DNA of 64,000 bases, from contig NZ_JAOSZE010000034.1 in NCBI RefSeq assembly GCF_025630775.1, forward strand, positions 59,695 through 123,694, read 5' to 3'. This DNA comes from Actinoplanes sp. KI2. Its GTDB lineage: Bacteria > Actinomycetota > Actinomycetes > Mycobacteriales > Micromonosporaceae. The first letter of the stretch is position 1, and every line of letters starts with the position of its first letter. The position numbers were made by a program, and so were the translations under genes. Shown here piece by piece: positions 42,030 to 51,152 of this stretch. The notes below the pieces were generated by a model. The model was not told the origin of the DNA, searched no databases, and was given only the letters and a program-made list of their open reading frames with translations.

Positions 42030-43865
42030 ATGATCGAGATCGAAGGTCAGTCCCCGGAGCTTGCCACCGTGTCACGCGGCGAGCACCCAGCGGGCGGGAC
42101 CACGGCGGGGTCGGTGGCAGCGCGGGGTGTGCTCAGGTGGCTGTGGTCTCGACGTGAGTGGATTTTGATCGTCCTGGGTGGGCTGGTGCTCGCCGTGGTG
42201 CTGACCTGGCCGACGCTGCGCGACCCGCGGCACACCGTGCCCGGGGACATCGGCGATCCGGCATTGTTTGCCTGGCAGATCGCCTGGGGCGGACACGCGC
42301 TGTTGCACCATCCCCTGCACCTGTGGGATTCGAACACGTTCTACCCCGATCCGCATTCGCTGGCCTTCACCGATGCCGTGGTCGGCTATGCGCCGTTCGG
42401 CGCGATCGGGTCCGGCATGGACGCGGCCGTCCTGCGATACAACATTTTGTACGTCCTTCTGCACGCGCTCGCCTTCATCGGGGCGTACGCCCTGACCCGC
42501 CAGTTGGGCGCCCATCCGCTCGGTGCGACGGTGGCCGGCGTTGCCTGGGCGTACGCTCCGTGGCGGCTCGCGCATGACGGCCACCTGAATGTCCTGTCCA
42601 CCGGCGGCATCGCGCTGAGCCTCGCCATGATCGCTCGAGGCCACGGCTGGTCGTTGCGCACCGGCCACCGCCCGGAACGGCACAGGCCGTGGTGGGCGCT
42701 GGCCGGCTGGCTGGTCGGTGCTTGGCAGGTCACCCTCGGGCTTGCCATCGGACTCGTTTTCGCGTACGTGATGATGGCTCTCTGCCTCGTAACCGCTGCC
42801 TGTTTCGGCTGGTCCTGGTGGCGGCGCGGCCGGCCGCACTTCGGCCGGCGGCTGCTTGCCGCCGATCTGGCCGGCGGGTTGTGCTTCGCAGCCGCCACGG
42901 CCTTCATGGGGCTCGCCTTCGCCCGCGTCCTGCAGCTCTACCCGCAGGCCGACCGAGGGCTGGGTTGGACCGAGATGTATTCACCGGCCTGGCGAGGCCT
43001 GGTCATCGCGCCTGGGACTTCCTGGCTGTGGGGTGCCCGGCACGCCGCGGCACGTTCACATCTGCCCTGGCCGCCGGAGATGACGCTGCTGCCCGGCATC
43101 GCCTTGATCGTCCTGGCCGTGATCGGGATGTTCTTTTCGATCTTCCGAGTCCGCCACCGTATCCTGCTGGCCCTCGGCACCCTCGGGGCCGTGCTGCTAA
43201 CGCTCGGTGCGACCCTGCCCTGGCACGGCGACCCGGGCTATCTGACACTCTCCAAACACTTGCCAGGCTGGGCGGCACTGCGCACACCCGGGCGGATGAC
43301 GGTGTGGACCACGTTGTTGCTGGCCATTCTGGCGGCCGGCGCGGTCACTGAGTTCGTCGCCGGTGCGCGGGCCACGGCGCCGCGGCCCGCGGCCGGCGCC
43401 GGGCGGTCGGGGCTCGTGGCCCGCGGAAAGTTCGTTGCGCTGCAGCTCGCCCTGCTGATCCCGCTCGTGCTGGTCGTCGTCGAAGGGATCAACCGCACCC
43501 CGCACCCCGAGCTGCTGCGGTATCCGGCCGCGATGAAAGCCGCGCAGGAGCCGACCCTGGTGCTGCCCAGCGGCGGCAGCCTTGAGATGTCCATCATGCT
43601 GTGGTCCACGAACGGGTTCCCGCGCGTCCCGAACGGCCTGGTGACCTTCGTCCCGACCGGCCAGGAGAGGATCCGCTCGGTCAGCATGACATTCCCGGAC
43701 CCGGCGAGCATCGCCGCGTTGCGAGCGGCGGGCATCAGGTCGGTCGTCGTCCTGCCGACGTGGCTGAGCGGAACCCCGTGGGAGGGCGTGCCCGGTCGCC
43801 CGATCGACGGCCTCGGCATCTCCCGTGAGGAGATCGACGGCACGATCCTCTACCAACTCGGGTGA
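42030..43865 (+). CDS. Large multi-pass membrane protein, GT-C glycosyltransferase-like
   Basis: 611 residues from the ATG at 42030 with GGGGG upstream. About ten to twelve transmembrane helices; the first external loop carries GDIGDPALFAWQ, an acidic motif like that of GT-C lipid-linked glycosyltransferases. A soluble C-terminal domain (about 500-611) follows. The donor would be a polyprenyl-phosphate sugar and the site extracytoplasmic, by analogy only. Upstream at 41830-41890 a frame resembles the tail of a SAM methyltransferase (HFDRIELVPPCVVP), a possible relic. Confidence 0.75.
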   Translation: MIEIEGQSPELATVSRGEHPAGGTTAGSVAARGVLRWLWSRREWILIVLGGLVLAVVLTWPTLRDPRHTVPGDIGDPALFAWQIAWGGHALLHHPLHLWDSNTFYPDPHSLAFTDAVVGYAPFGAIGSGMDAAVLRYNILYVLLHALAFIGAYALTRQLGAHPLGATVAGVAWAYAPWRLAHDGHLNVLSTGGIALSLAMIARGHGWSLRTGHRPERHRPWWALAGWLVGAWQVTLGLAIGLVFAYVMMALCLVTAACFGWSWWRRGRPHFGRRLLAADLAGGLCFAAATAFMGLAFARVLQLYPQADRGLGWTEMYSPAWRGLVIAPGTSWLWGARHAAARSHLPWPPEMTLLPGIALIVLAVIGMFFSIFRVRHRILLALGTLGAVLLTLGATLPWHGDPGYLTLSKHLPGWAALRTPGRMTVWTTLLLAILAAGAVTEFVAGARATAPRPAAGAGRSGLVARGKFVALQLALLIPLVLVVVEGINRTPHPELLRYPAAMKAAQEPTLVLPSGGSLEMSIMLWSTNGFPRVPNGLVTFVPTGQERIRSVSMTFPDPASIAALRAAGIRSVVVLPTWLSGTPWEGVPGRPIDGLGISREEIDGTILYQLG

Positions 43866-44150
43866 CCCTCGGCGAGGCCGGGACTCGTGCTGACGCCGGC
43901 TTCGGGCTGCTGGTACGCGGCGCAGGCTCTGCGGTTGTGCAGCCGTCGGGGCCGCGCCGGAGGCCAATGATCTGGATGCCTATCAGCGGGCGTTCGATTC
44001 GTTCTTGATCTACCAGTGTGTGCCTCGCCAGGTAGGGGTACGAGACCCGGGCCATGGCCGAGCGCCTCCGGGCCGATTCGCTGGGTCACGTGACCACAAA
44101 GGACCGGCCCTAGGATGGGGCTCAACGACGGGTGACAGGGGGACCACGCC

Positions 44151-45179
44151 ATGTCCGACGAGCCGCAGCGCATGTTCACGCCGACCGAGCAGACCGATGG
44201 CGCCGCGGCCGGCCCGCCGGCGCCCGCCCGCATCATCGACCTGGCCGCCGGCTTCATGGTATCGAAGACCCTGTTCGCGGCCATCGAGGTGGGACTGTTC
44301 GCGGCCGCCGTGCCCGACGGCCACACCCCGGCCGAGCTGGCCGAGCGATGCTCTATTCCCGAGCGGAGCGCCCGCGCGATGGCCGACCTGCTGGCCGACG
44401 CGGGCCTGCTGGTGCGTGACGGCGGCCGATTTCGCAACGCGCCCGACGCCGAGGCGTTCCTCGCCGGGCGGGGCCCGTTCGACCTGCGGCCACTGGCCCG
44501 CTACTGGGATCTGGTGAGCTACCCGACCTGGCAGCACGCCACCGAGGCGTACCGTACCCGGCGCGGCCTGCGGCCGCAGCTCGACAAGAGGCAGACCGAG
44601 GCGTACGAGTCGGCCGTCGCGCTGGTCACCGCCGAGACCGCCGCCGACCTGGCCCGCGGCTACGACTTCGGCCCGCACCGGCGGCTGCTCGACGTGGGCG
44701 GCGGCTACGGCACGTTCGTCAAGCCGATCCTCACCGCGTACCCCGATCTCACCGCGACCCTGGTCGACCTGCCGGAGGTGGCGTCGGCGGTCGCCGCGGC
44801 GGCGGACGGGCCGCTCGCCGGCCGCCTCACCGCCGTCGGGCAGGACATCTTCGCCGAGCCGCTGCCCGGCGGGCACGACGCCGTGCTCGTCGCGAACGTG
44901 GTGCATCTGTTTCCGCCCGAGCAGATCGCCGAGCTGTTCCGCCGGGCGCGCACCGCGATCGCCCCCGGCGGGCGCCTGCTGCTGGTCGACTGGTGGCGCA
45001 CCGACGTGGCACCGCACCCGTCGGCGCGGTTCGGCGCCGGCGAGTTCTTGATGATCAGCGGCGGCGACCTGTACCAGGTGGACGAGGTCGCCGACTGGCT
45101 CGGCGCGACGGGTTGGCGGTTCGCCGGCCTGCGCGAACTGCCGCCGCCCTCCGGCCTCATCGTGGCCGAGCCGGCCTGA
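44151..45179 (+). CDS. SAM-dependent O-methyltransferase
   Basis: 342 residues. The N-terminal winged-helix dimerisation domain (AARIIDLAAGFMVSKTLFAA, SARAMADLLADAGLLVRDG) precedes a Rossmann methyltransferase with LLDVGGGYGTF (SAM motif I), LVDLPEVA and GGRLLLVDWW. This two-domain layout is that of small-molecule O-methyltransferases in natural product pathways. No biosynthetic cluster surrounds it, so the substrate is open. Confidence 0.88.
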   Translation: MSDEPQRMFTPTEQTDGAAAGPPAPARIIDLAAGFMVSKTLFAAIEVGLFAAAVPDGHTPAELAERCSIPERSARAMADLLADAGLLVRDGGRFRNAPDAEAFLAGRGPFDLRPLARYWDLVSYPTWQHATEAYRTRRGLRPQLDKRQTEAYESAVALVTAETAADLARGYDFGPHRRLLDVGGGYGTFVKPILTAYPDLTATLVDLPEVASAVAAAADGPLAGRLTAVGQDIFAEPLPGGHDAVLVANVVHLFPPEQIAELFRRARTAIAPGGRLLLVDWWRTDVAPHPSARFGAGEFLMISGGDLYQVDEVADWLGATGWRFAGLRELPPPSGLIVAEPA

Positions 45180-45268
45180 CGGCGTAGTTCGGCGCCGCCA
45201 GGCCGGCGAATGGGTCGGTGCGAACAACGCGATAGGCACGTTCGACGAGCACATCACGGGCAGCGTGA

Positions 45269-45448
45269 GTGAGCGCCCGGTCGTCCCGCCTCACCGCAGG
45301 TCCCGCAGCGGGCCTGACGATGTGGACCTGGCTGCACAGCGTGGCGCCGCTGGAACTGGCCGGGCACTTCACCGCGATGGGCTTCGGCCCCGGCTTCCTG
45401 TTCGAGGCCGAGGCCGAGAGCACCTGGCGTCAGGACAGCGGGGCGTAG
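45269..45448 (+). CDS. Unidentified short ORF or gene tail
   Basis: 59 codons from a GTG, reading MWTWLHSVAPLELAGHFTAMGF, GPGFLFEAEAESTWRQD, to the stop at 45448. Composition looks protein-like, and the end overlaps the convergent OYE gene by 19 bases. It may be the C-terminal remnant of a lost gene; family not recognised. Confidence 0.35.
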   Translation: MSARSSRLTAGPAAGLTMWTWLHSVAPLELAGHFTAMGFGPGFLFEAEAESTWRQDSGA

Positions 45449-46512
45449 TCCGTGTAGCCTTTCGCGCCGCCGGCGTAGAAGGTGGCCTGGTCGGGCTCAT
45501 TCAGCTCGGTGCCGCGGGTCCAGCGCTGGACCAGGTCGGGGTTGGCCAGGAACGGCCGGCCCACGGTGATCGCGTCGGCGACCCCGTCGGCGACGAGCCG
45601 TTCGAGCTGGTCGCGGTCCGACTCCACGCCGAAACCGGTGTTCAGGACGAACGTCGCCGGCCATGTCGCGCGCAGCTTGCCGACGATCGGGTCGTCCGGG
45701 GCGGCCAGCACGTGCAGATAGGCCAGGCCCAGCTCGGCGAGCTGGCTGGTTAACACCTCGTAGACGGAGATGTCGTCCTCGGTGATGTCGTTGAACGGGT
45801 GCGCCGGGGAGATCCGGATCCCGACCCGGTCGGCGCCGATCGCGGCGCTGACCGCCTTCGCGACCTCGACGACGAAACGGGCGCGGTTCTGCGGCGAGCC
45901 GCCGAAGGTGTCCGTGCGCTGGTTCACGCCGTCGGCGAGGAACTGGTGCAGCAGGTACCCGTTCGCGGCGTGCAGCTCGACACCGTCCAGGCCCGCGGCC
46001 ACCGCCCGGCGGGCGGCGTCGGCGAACTCGGCGATCACCGCGGGCAGCTCGTCGGTCGCCAAGGCGCGCGGCTCGGAGAACGGCTGCAGACCCTCCGCTG
46101 TGTAGACCTCGCCCGCAGCCCGTACTGCCGACGGCGCGACCGGCGTCTGCCCGCCGATGGTGCTGCTGTGCGAGATCCGGCCGGCATGCATGAGCTGCAC
46201 CACGATCCGGCCGCCGGCGGCGTGCACGGAATCGGCGACGCGCTTCCAGCCGTCCTGCTGTGCGTCGGTGTGCACGCCCGGGGTGTTCGGGTAGCCCTGA
46301 CCGACGGCGGCGGGCTGGCTGCCCTCGGTGATGATCACGCCGGCGCCGGCACGCTGGCTGTAGTACTCGGCCTGCAGCTCGTTCGGGGTGCCGTCCGGGT
46401 TCGCCCGGTTGCGGGTGAGCGGAGCCATCCAGATTCGGTTCGGAGCCTGCAGCGCACCGGCCGTCACCGGTTGCAGAAGCGCGCTGTCAGGTCCCAGAGG
46501 AAGCGTCGTCAT
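45430..46512 (-). CDS. Old Yellow Enzyme family alkene reductase
   Basis: 360 residues from the ATG at 46512. FMN-binding barrel with MAPLTRNRA, IVVQLMHAGRISH, the catalytic-site HAANGYLLHQFL, RTDTFGGSPQNRARFVVEV, and DAITVGRPFLANPDL. All key residues of NemA/XenB-like OYEs are present. It reduces activated alkenes, nitro-esters or quinones with NAD(P)H. No regulator adjoins; an IS fossil lies upstream of its promoter. Confidence 0.94.
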   Translation of the reverse strand: MTTLPLGPDSALLQPVTAGALQAPNRIWMAPLTRNRANPDGTPNELQAEYYSQRAGAGVIITEGSQPAAVGQGYPNTPGVHTDAQQDGWKRVADSVHAAGGRIVVQLMHAGRISHSSTIGGQTPVAPSAVRAAGEVYTAEGLQPFSEPRALATDELPAVIAEFADAARRAVAAGLDGVELHAANGYLLHQFLADGVNQRTDTFGGSPQNRARFVVEVAKAVSAAIGADRVGIRISPAHPFNDITEDDISVYEVLTSQLAELGLAYLHVLAAPDDPIVGKLRATWPATFVLNTGFGVESDRDQLERLVADGVADAITVGRPFLANPDLVQRWTRGTELNEPDQATFYAGGAKGYTDYAPLS

Positions 46513-46632
46513 GCCGGGAGCCAGCGCTGAAGCTGGCCGGAAACTTCCGGGTGGTGGCAATGATCACCCTGCAGCGAGTCGTCACCGACGAGTCCCCTCC
46601 GGGGCTCATGCGTCATACCGGCATGACAACGT

Positions 46633-46751
46633 TGTACCTGCCGACAAATACGTCCGTGCTGGTCAGGGGGCATTCCGCCGCACGAAGATGATCTCGGTAC
46701 GCTGGGTCCGGTGTTCTGATTTCCATCGCCGCCGGTGACTACGCGAGGATG
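46633..46751 (+). repeat. IS-end repeat, copy 2
   Basis: Starts TGTACCTGCCGACAAATACG and ends CGCGAGGATG. It is nearly identical to copy 1 in inverted orientation at 16247-16366, and is followed directly by the integrase gene remnant, so it is the terminal and promoter region of the element. Confidence 0.85.
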
Positions 46752-46758
46752 CCCTCTC

Positions 46759-46980
46759 ATGCTCCTGCGACTGGCGTATCTGGGCGTCACCAACGCGTTC
46801 GCGCTGCTACGGCTGCTGCCGAGCGTTTGGGAGATCCTTCGCTTAGCCGGGATCGATCCGGCCCCGGACCGGGCCGCCACCACCCTTCAACCGGCCGTGC
46901 TGCCTCGACCCGAACCCGTGCTGGTAGGCGAAGGCGCCTTCCGCCGCAAGGACACCGGATGCTCGCGTCACCCGTCGTAG
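46759..46980 (+). pseudogene. Integrase-type transposase with large internal deletion
   Basis: From the ATG at 46759: MLLRLAYLGVTNAFALLRLL, the usual start of this rve-integrase group, then an abrupt jump to VWEILRLAGIDPAPDRAATT, which in intact relatives lies far downstream, just before the catalytic core. The DDE domain itself is absent. The remaining 46981-47119 gap holds nothing recognised. Confidence 0.7.
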
Positions 46981-47119
46981 CGCAGGCTGCCCGCATGCAG
47001 TGGATGTCGCCCATGTCCTGCGCGCCTGAGCGGACCTCATGTCGGCTTCGACCCGGTCCGGTACTGTTCTGTCGTCGTTTGTTGTGGTTGCCGGGCACCA
47101 TTCACCAGATCGGGGCGGC

Positions 47120-47656
47120 ATGTCAGAGACCACAACGACCAGGTCGGCGAGCGTCGTCAACGCGGTCGTGCTGACCGTTCTTCTCGTCCTGGCAGGCTTC
47201 CTCTTCGGCAAGGCCATGGCCCACATACCGACACCCCAGCACCGGTTCGAGTTCTGGGTCAGCAACCTGGCCGCGCCATGGATCGTTCTTCCCTTCCTCG
47301 CCGGTTACGCGGTACCGCGGCGCGTCCTGGCGCCCGCCGCCGGAGCCCTCACCTGCATAGCCTCCATCAGTGGCTTCTACTGGCAGGTGATCCAGGACGG
47401 CGTGCTGGTCTCGATCGCCAAATGGGTCCTGCTCGCCACCGTCGCCGGTGCCCTCTACGGCTACGCCGGCCGGGCCTGGCGGCTACGCCGTAGCCGGGTT
47501 GCCGCGATCGCCCTGACAGCGCCGGCCATCCTGGAATTTCTCCTGTGGACCGTCCGCGACGGCACTCTGCCCCAGCCGTACATCATGTGGCTGGCCGAGG
47601 CGGGCGTGGGCGTCCTCGTCCTGCTGGCGATGTTGCGCGCCGCCGGACGCTCGTAG
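47120..47656 (+). CDS. Multi-pass membrane protein, DUF6518-like
   Basis: 178 residues from the ATG at 47120. Five hydrophobic helices are visible (about 13-32, 49-65, 70-90, 95-115, 125-142), plus a C-terminal one at 152-173. The layout resembles the protein at 576-1181. Function unknown; its right-hand neighbour is the truncated csbD. Confidence 0.72.
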   Translation: MSETTTTRSASVVNAVVLTVLLVLAGFLFGKAMAHIPTPQHRFEFWVSNLAAPWIVLPFLAGYAVPRRVLAPAAGALTCIASISGFYWQVIQDGVLVSIAKWVLLATVAGALYGYAGRAWRLRRSRVAAIALTAPAILEFLLWTVRDGTLPQPYIMWLAEAGVGVLVLLAMLRAAGRS

Positions 47657-47821
47657 CCCGCAGGAGCGTCAGCGCAGCTTACGACTCTTCCGCGCCAGGG
47701 CATAGATCATGCGGGCTCCGCCCACCAGCAGCCGCACTCGCGCCCCTTGACCGCGATCACTGGCTACGCCGTGGCCGTTCACGACCGCCGGGCCCTCGTC
47801 GGCATCGGGGACCGCACCGTC

Positions 47822-47857
47822 GATCCCGGCCGCGGCCGTACCGCGCGGCCGGGATCG
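47822..47857 (-). terminator. Long hairpin after the csbD remnant
   Basis: GATCCCGGCC-GCG faces CGCGGCCGGGATC across a short loop, a stem of about 13 bp, nine bases past the csbD stop. It is the likely terminator of csbD and could also stop leftward read-through into the membrane-protein gene. Confidence 0.65.
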
Positions 47858-47865
47858 CGGATGGT

Positions 47866-47978
47866 TCAGGACTTGAAGACGTCCTTGATGTTCTCGCCGG
47901 CCCGCTTGAGCTTCGAACTCTTCTGGTCCACCTTGCCCTCGGCCTCCAACCGCTCGTCGTCGGTGGCCTTGCCGACGC
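47866..47978 (-). pseudogene. csbD: csbD, cut off at its 5' end by an IS
   Basis: The minus strand reads VGKATDDERLEAEGKVDQKS, then KLKRAGENIKDVFKS and stop: the C-terminal two thirds of a CsbD-family general stress protein. At 47978 the sequence changes abruptly to the terminal TGTACCTGCCGAC of the IS-end repeat, so the start codon and about 20 residues are gone. Confidence 0.8.
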
Positions 47979-48112
47979 TGTACCTGCCGACAAACACGTC
48001 CGTGCTGTTCAGAGGCCCTCTCCGACTCAGAGGCCGTCTCCCACCTCGAAGGATGATCTTGCGTGGTTCGCCGTGTCCTGCCTGTCCATCGCTGGTGGGG
48101 ACTACGCGATGA
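47979..48112 (+). repeat. IS-end repeat, copy 3
   Basis: Begins TGTACCTGCCGACAAACACG and GTCCGTGCTG as in copies 1 and 2, diverges in the middle (with a duplicated CAGAGGCC unit), and resumes at CCATCGCTGGTGGGGACTAC. It abuts the severed csbD and is followed by integrase remnants. Confidence 0.8.
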
Positions 48113-48120
48113 TGCCGGGT

Positions 48121-48425
48121 CGTGTTGCTGCGACTGGCGTACCTGGGATCACGAACGCGTTTGCGTTGTTGCGGCTCCTGCCGGGAAGCGACCGCGACAA
48201 GGACGCTGAGCTCCTCCGCCCTGCGTCATCAGCTCGCGGTGTTGCAGCGTCTGCTCGAAGGGCAGCGGGTACGGTTCGGCCCGGCTGACCGGGCGTGGCT
48301 GGCGCTGCTGCTGCACCGGCTGCCGCAACCGCGCCTGCGGTGCTTGCGGCTGCTGGTACGGCCGGACACGGTGCTGCGCTGGCATCGTGACCTGGCATGC
48401 CGCACAGACCCCTGCACGAAGGACG
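48121..48425 (+). pseudogene. Frameshifted N-terminus of the integrase-type transposase
   Basis: Starts LLRLAYLG. The next segment (TNAFALLRLLPGSDRDKDAE) continues in another frame, and ALRHQLAVLQRLLEGQRVRF, GPADRAWLALLLHRLP and RLLVRPDTVLRWHRDL continue in the first. At least two shifts are needed and the catalytic domain is missing. The 48426-48587 stretch up to the next gene is not recognised. Confidence 0.75.
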
Positions 48426-48587
48426 GCGGGCGGCCCGCGGTCGCGGCGGAGACGATCGAATGTCTCGGATGCCGCGGCCGCCCGCGCCCGCTCGCCGCCG
48501 GAGGTTCCCGTCCGTTAGGGAGACGTGGAAGCGGGTATGCCGTGAACCGCTTCAAAAGGGGTAGACACCGAGGAAGGACGTGAACCA

Positions 48588-48824
48588 ATGGTGGCAGACG
48601 GGCCGGAGACGCCTGCTGCGGAGCTGGACCTCCTGGAGGAGGAGATCGCCGAGCTGGAACGGGGCACCGCAGAGCTGCGCCGCCGGATGGGCGAACGTGC
48701 GGAATACCCGACCGACCCGGCCGAGGTGTCGCTGCTCCTGACCGAGGCGGAGGAGCAGGAGGCGATCCTCGCCACGCTGAAGGCCAGGCGTGACGCGCTG
48801 AAGGATCGCCTCGGCCAGCCGTAG
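48588..48824 (+). CDS. Small acidic coiled-coil protein
   Basis: 78 residues; GAGGAAGGACG precedes the ATG. Nearly all of it is predicted helix with heptad-like Leu/Glu patterns (ELDLLEEEIAELERGTAELR, LLLTEAEEQEAILATLKARR). A break at YPTDPAEV could form a helical hairpin. No family is recognised. It precedes the DUF2267 gene in the same direction by about 120 bases. Confidence 0.65.
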   Translation: MVADGPETPAAELDLLEEEIAELERGTAELRRRMGERAEYPTDPAEVSLLLTEAEEQEAILATLKARRDALKDRLGQP

Positions 48825-48944
48825 AGCCCCGTGGACAGGGCCGTGAAGGCGTCGGATTGGCATCTGGCATGGCCGGCTCGTTAGAGCGGCCATTCCGTGG
48901 GTAGGCCCCAGAATCCGGTATCGGAAGCTCTCGCGTAAGGGGCG

Positions 48945-49334
48945 ATGACCATGAAGTTTCCGGAGTTCATCTCGAAGGTGGCCGAACGCACCGCGCTGCC
49001 CCGGGACGAGGCCGACGCCATCACCCGGGCGACGCTGCGGACCCTCGGCGAGCGGATCACCGGCGGCGAGGCGCGTGACCTCGCCGCGCAGCTGCCTCAC
49101 GAGCTGCAGGACGGCCTGGCGTCGGCCCCGGAGGAAGCCGAACAGTTCGACCTCGACGAGTTCATTCGCCGGGTCGCCGAGCGCGCCCAGGTTGCACCGG
49201 GCGACGCCCGCAGCGGCGTGAGCGCGGTGTTCCAGACGGTGGAGGAGGCCGTCAGCTTCGGCGAGTTCGACGACGTGATGGCCCAATTGCCGGACGAGTT
49301 CGGAGCCCTCGCCAAGCCGATCATCCTGCCCTGA
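48945..49334 (+). CDS. DUF2267 family protein
   Basis: 129 residues. Two tandem copies of an all-helical unit: EFISKVAERTALPRDEADAI with RTLGERITGGEARDLAAQLP, then EFIRRVAERAQVAPGDARSG with FQTVEEAVSFGEFDDVMAQLP. This is the DUF2267 repeat, frequent in stress-linked actinobacterial loci. Molecular function is unknown. It is close to the coiled-coil gene and the baeRF gene. Confidence 0.88.
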   Translation: MTMKFPEFISKVAERTALPRDEADAITRATLRTLGERITGGEARDLAAQLPHELQDGLASAPEEAEQFDLDEFIRRVAERAQVAPGDARSGVSAVFQTVEEAVSFGEFDDVMAQLPDEFGALAKPIILP

Positions 49335-49347
49335 TTCCCTGTTGAGG

Positions 49348-49520
49348 ATCGCGTCGACCATGCCCAGCTGAGCCGGCCGGAGGGCGGCGGCATCATGCTC
49401 GGCTCGGACCGCGACGACCCGGACGACCAGTGGCGGCGCCGGGCGTGCACGTTCGGCGCGTACGTGGTCACTGCCGACGTTGACGGCGTGCGCGACCGCG
49501 CGGGCGCGGCGGGCGTCCGC
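49348..49520 (+). pseudogene. Internal fragment of a VOC/glyoxalase gene
   Basis: Read on the plus strand from about 49348: GGGIMLGSDRDDPDD, then TFGAYVVTADVDGVRDRAGA. These are the middle strands of a two-strand-unit VOC protein (GGGxxMLGSxR, VxxAYVVTADVDA). Both ends are lost. The remainder to 49820 contains no recognised gene. Confidence 0.55.
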
Positions 49521-49820
49521 AAGCCGCGGGCACCGCGCCGCGGGCCCTGGAAGAGACAGTCGAACGCGTACTGGGCCCGCTGTGCGGCGCCGTATGAGCG
49601 CCGGGTCCCCCTTTTTGGGTGAGGCGGGCCCACCCCGGCCGACACGACGATGGTGGCGATCCAGGAGTCAGTGCGGCGTCACCGCCCGGAAAGGCCCTCG
49701 GGAAGAAAAGGGCCACCCCGCAGCACCGCCTCCGGTAGCACCGCCGCACGGCCAGGGGCCGCTGTCCGGGCCGTGTCGCCATGTCGCGTCCGGCCGGCCG
49801 CGACACGGAGAGGACCGACG

Positions 49821-50960
49821 ATGACGGCGCAGGAAACGATCGACCAGATCCTCCGGTTCGAACCTGACGGAATGCCGGTGGTGTCACTCTATGTGGCCGT
49901 CCTTCCTGACGGCTCGGTGCACACCCGGGTGAAGAGCCTGCTCGACGAGATCAGGCCGTTGGCCAAGGATCAGGACCACACGTTGGAACACGACGCGCGG
50001 CTGTCAATCCGCGGCGACCTGAAGCGCATCATCGAGGCGTCCACCGAGGAGCGGTGGAAGCAGGGGATGACGGCGGTCTTCTCCTGCAGCGGCCGGGGCT
50101 TCTTCGAGGAGGTCTCGCTGCCACGCGCCCTCCGGGATCGGGTCGTCGTGGACACCACCCCGTGGGTACGCCCAATGCTGGCGATTCTCGACGAATACCA
50201 CCGCATGTTTGTAGCAATGGTCGACGAGTCGTCGGCCGAAGTGTGGGAGCTGTACCTCAACGAGATCCGGCAGGTGCGGCGGCTGCGCGACCCGGCACTG
50301 CGCAAGCCCAATTTCGCGTACGGCAAGCAGGAGCACAAGGTCCACCACAAGGCCGAGGAGCTCGCCAAGCGGCACTACCGACGGGTGGCGACGGTGCTGA
50401 ACGATCTATACCGGGCGGAAGGCTTCGAGCTGCTGGCGGTGGGCGGCCACCCGTACGAGGTGAGTGCGTTCACCGCGGTCCTCCCGCGACCCCTACGGGA
50501 GCGGCTGGCCGGCACCTTCAGCATCGACGCCCGCACCGCCACACCCGCCGACGTGCGCCGCGAGGCGCAGTCCATCGTGGACCACTACGAACGCGATGAG
50601 GAACGCCGTCTGGTGGCGGAGATCGTCGAGGCGGCGGCCGAGCGGCGCCGGGCCGCGCTCGGCCTGGACGACTGCCTGTGGGCCGGCACCCTGGCGGCGA
50701 TCGACCGGCTCGCGGTGCAGGAGGGGGTATCGATGCCCGGCGTGGTCTGCGACCGGTCCGGTTGGCTGGCGTTGTCCGGCGAGACCTGCCCGCTCTGCGG
50801 CGAACCGACCCGGCCCAGCGGCGACATCATCAACGACCTGGTGGAGGCCGTGATCGACGAGAGCGGCTCGGTGGAGCACGTGGCCACCGACACCGAACTG
50901 CGCACGCACGTGGCGGGTGCGCTGCTGCGTTTCCCGCTGCCGCCGAGACCGCAGACGTGA
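49821..50960 (+). CDS. baeRF family (bacterial eRF1-like) protein
   Basis: 379 residues from the ATG at 49821. The N-terminal domain (PVVSLYVAVLPDG, LKRIIEASTEERWKQG, AVFSCSGRGFFEEVSLP) and the central eRF1-like domain (LAVGGHPYEVSAF, LPRPLRERLAGTFSIDARTA) match baeRF group 10-type proteins; a CPLCGEPTRPSGD zinc-like motif lies near the C-terminus. Archaeal and eukaryotic relatives act at the ribosome. A role in stress translation or ribosome rescue is inference. Confidence 0.85.
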   Translation: MTAQETIDQILRFEPDGMPVVSLYVAVLPDGSVHTRVKSLLDEIRPLAKDQDHTLEHDARLSIRGDLKRIIEASTEERWKQGMTAVFSCSGRGFFEEVSLPRALRDRVVVDTTPWVRPMLAILDEYHRMFVAMVDESSAEVWELYLNEIRQVRRLRDPALRKPNFAYGKQEHKVHHKAEELAKRHYRRVATVLNDLYRAEGFELLAVGGHPYEVSAFTAVLPRPLRERLAGTFSIDARTATPADVRREAQSIVDHYERDEERRLVAEIVEAAAERRRAALGLDDCLWAGTLAAIDRLAVQEGVSMPGVVCDRSGWLALSGETCPLCGEPTRPSGDIINDLVEAVIDESGSVEHVATDTELRTHVAGALLRFPLPPRPQT

Positions 50961-51152
50961 CTGGTGCGGCAGACGCCGCCGTTGTCGGTGAAAGGAGGAG
51001 CGCGACCCCCGCCCGGATCGGTAGTACTGCCAATAGACCGCGACGCGCCATGCGTGGTCGGATCAACGGTGCAAATGGTTCGCTCCGGCCAATTGGTCAA
51101 CGGTTCGCCGAAGGCAGCGGGCCGACGGTTCGCAGTGGGACGGAGCCGCGCG

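Noticed and set aside
44151..45179. O-methyltransferase as part of a biosynthetic gene cluster
   Set aside because: No polyketide, peptide or terpene synthase, or other tailoring genes adjoin; neighbours are an unrelated membrane protein and an OYE.
46633..48112. Direct repeats considered as a CRISPR array
   Set aside because: Only two copies in direct orientation, 1.3 kb apart, each about 120 bp and followed by transposase sequence; they are IS ends.
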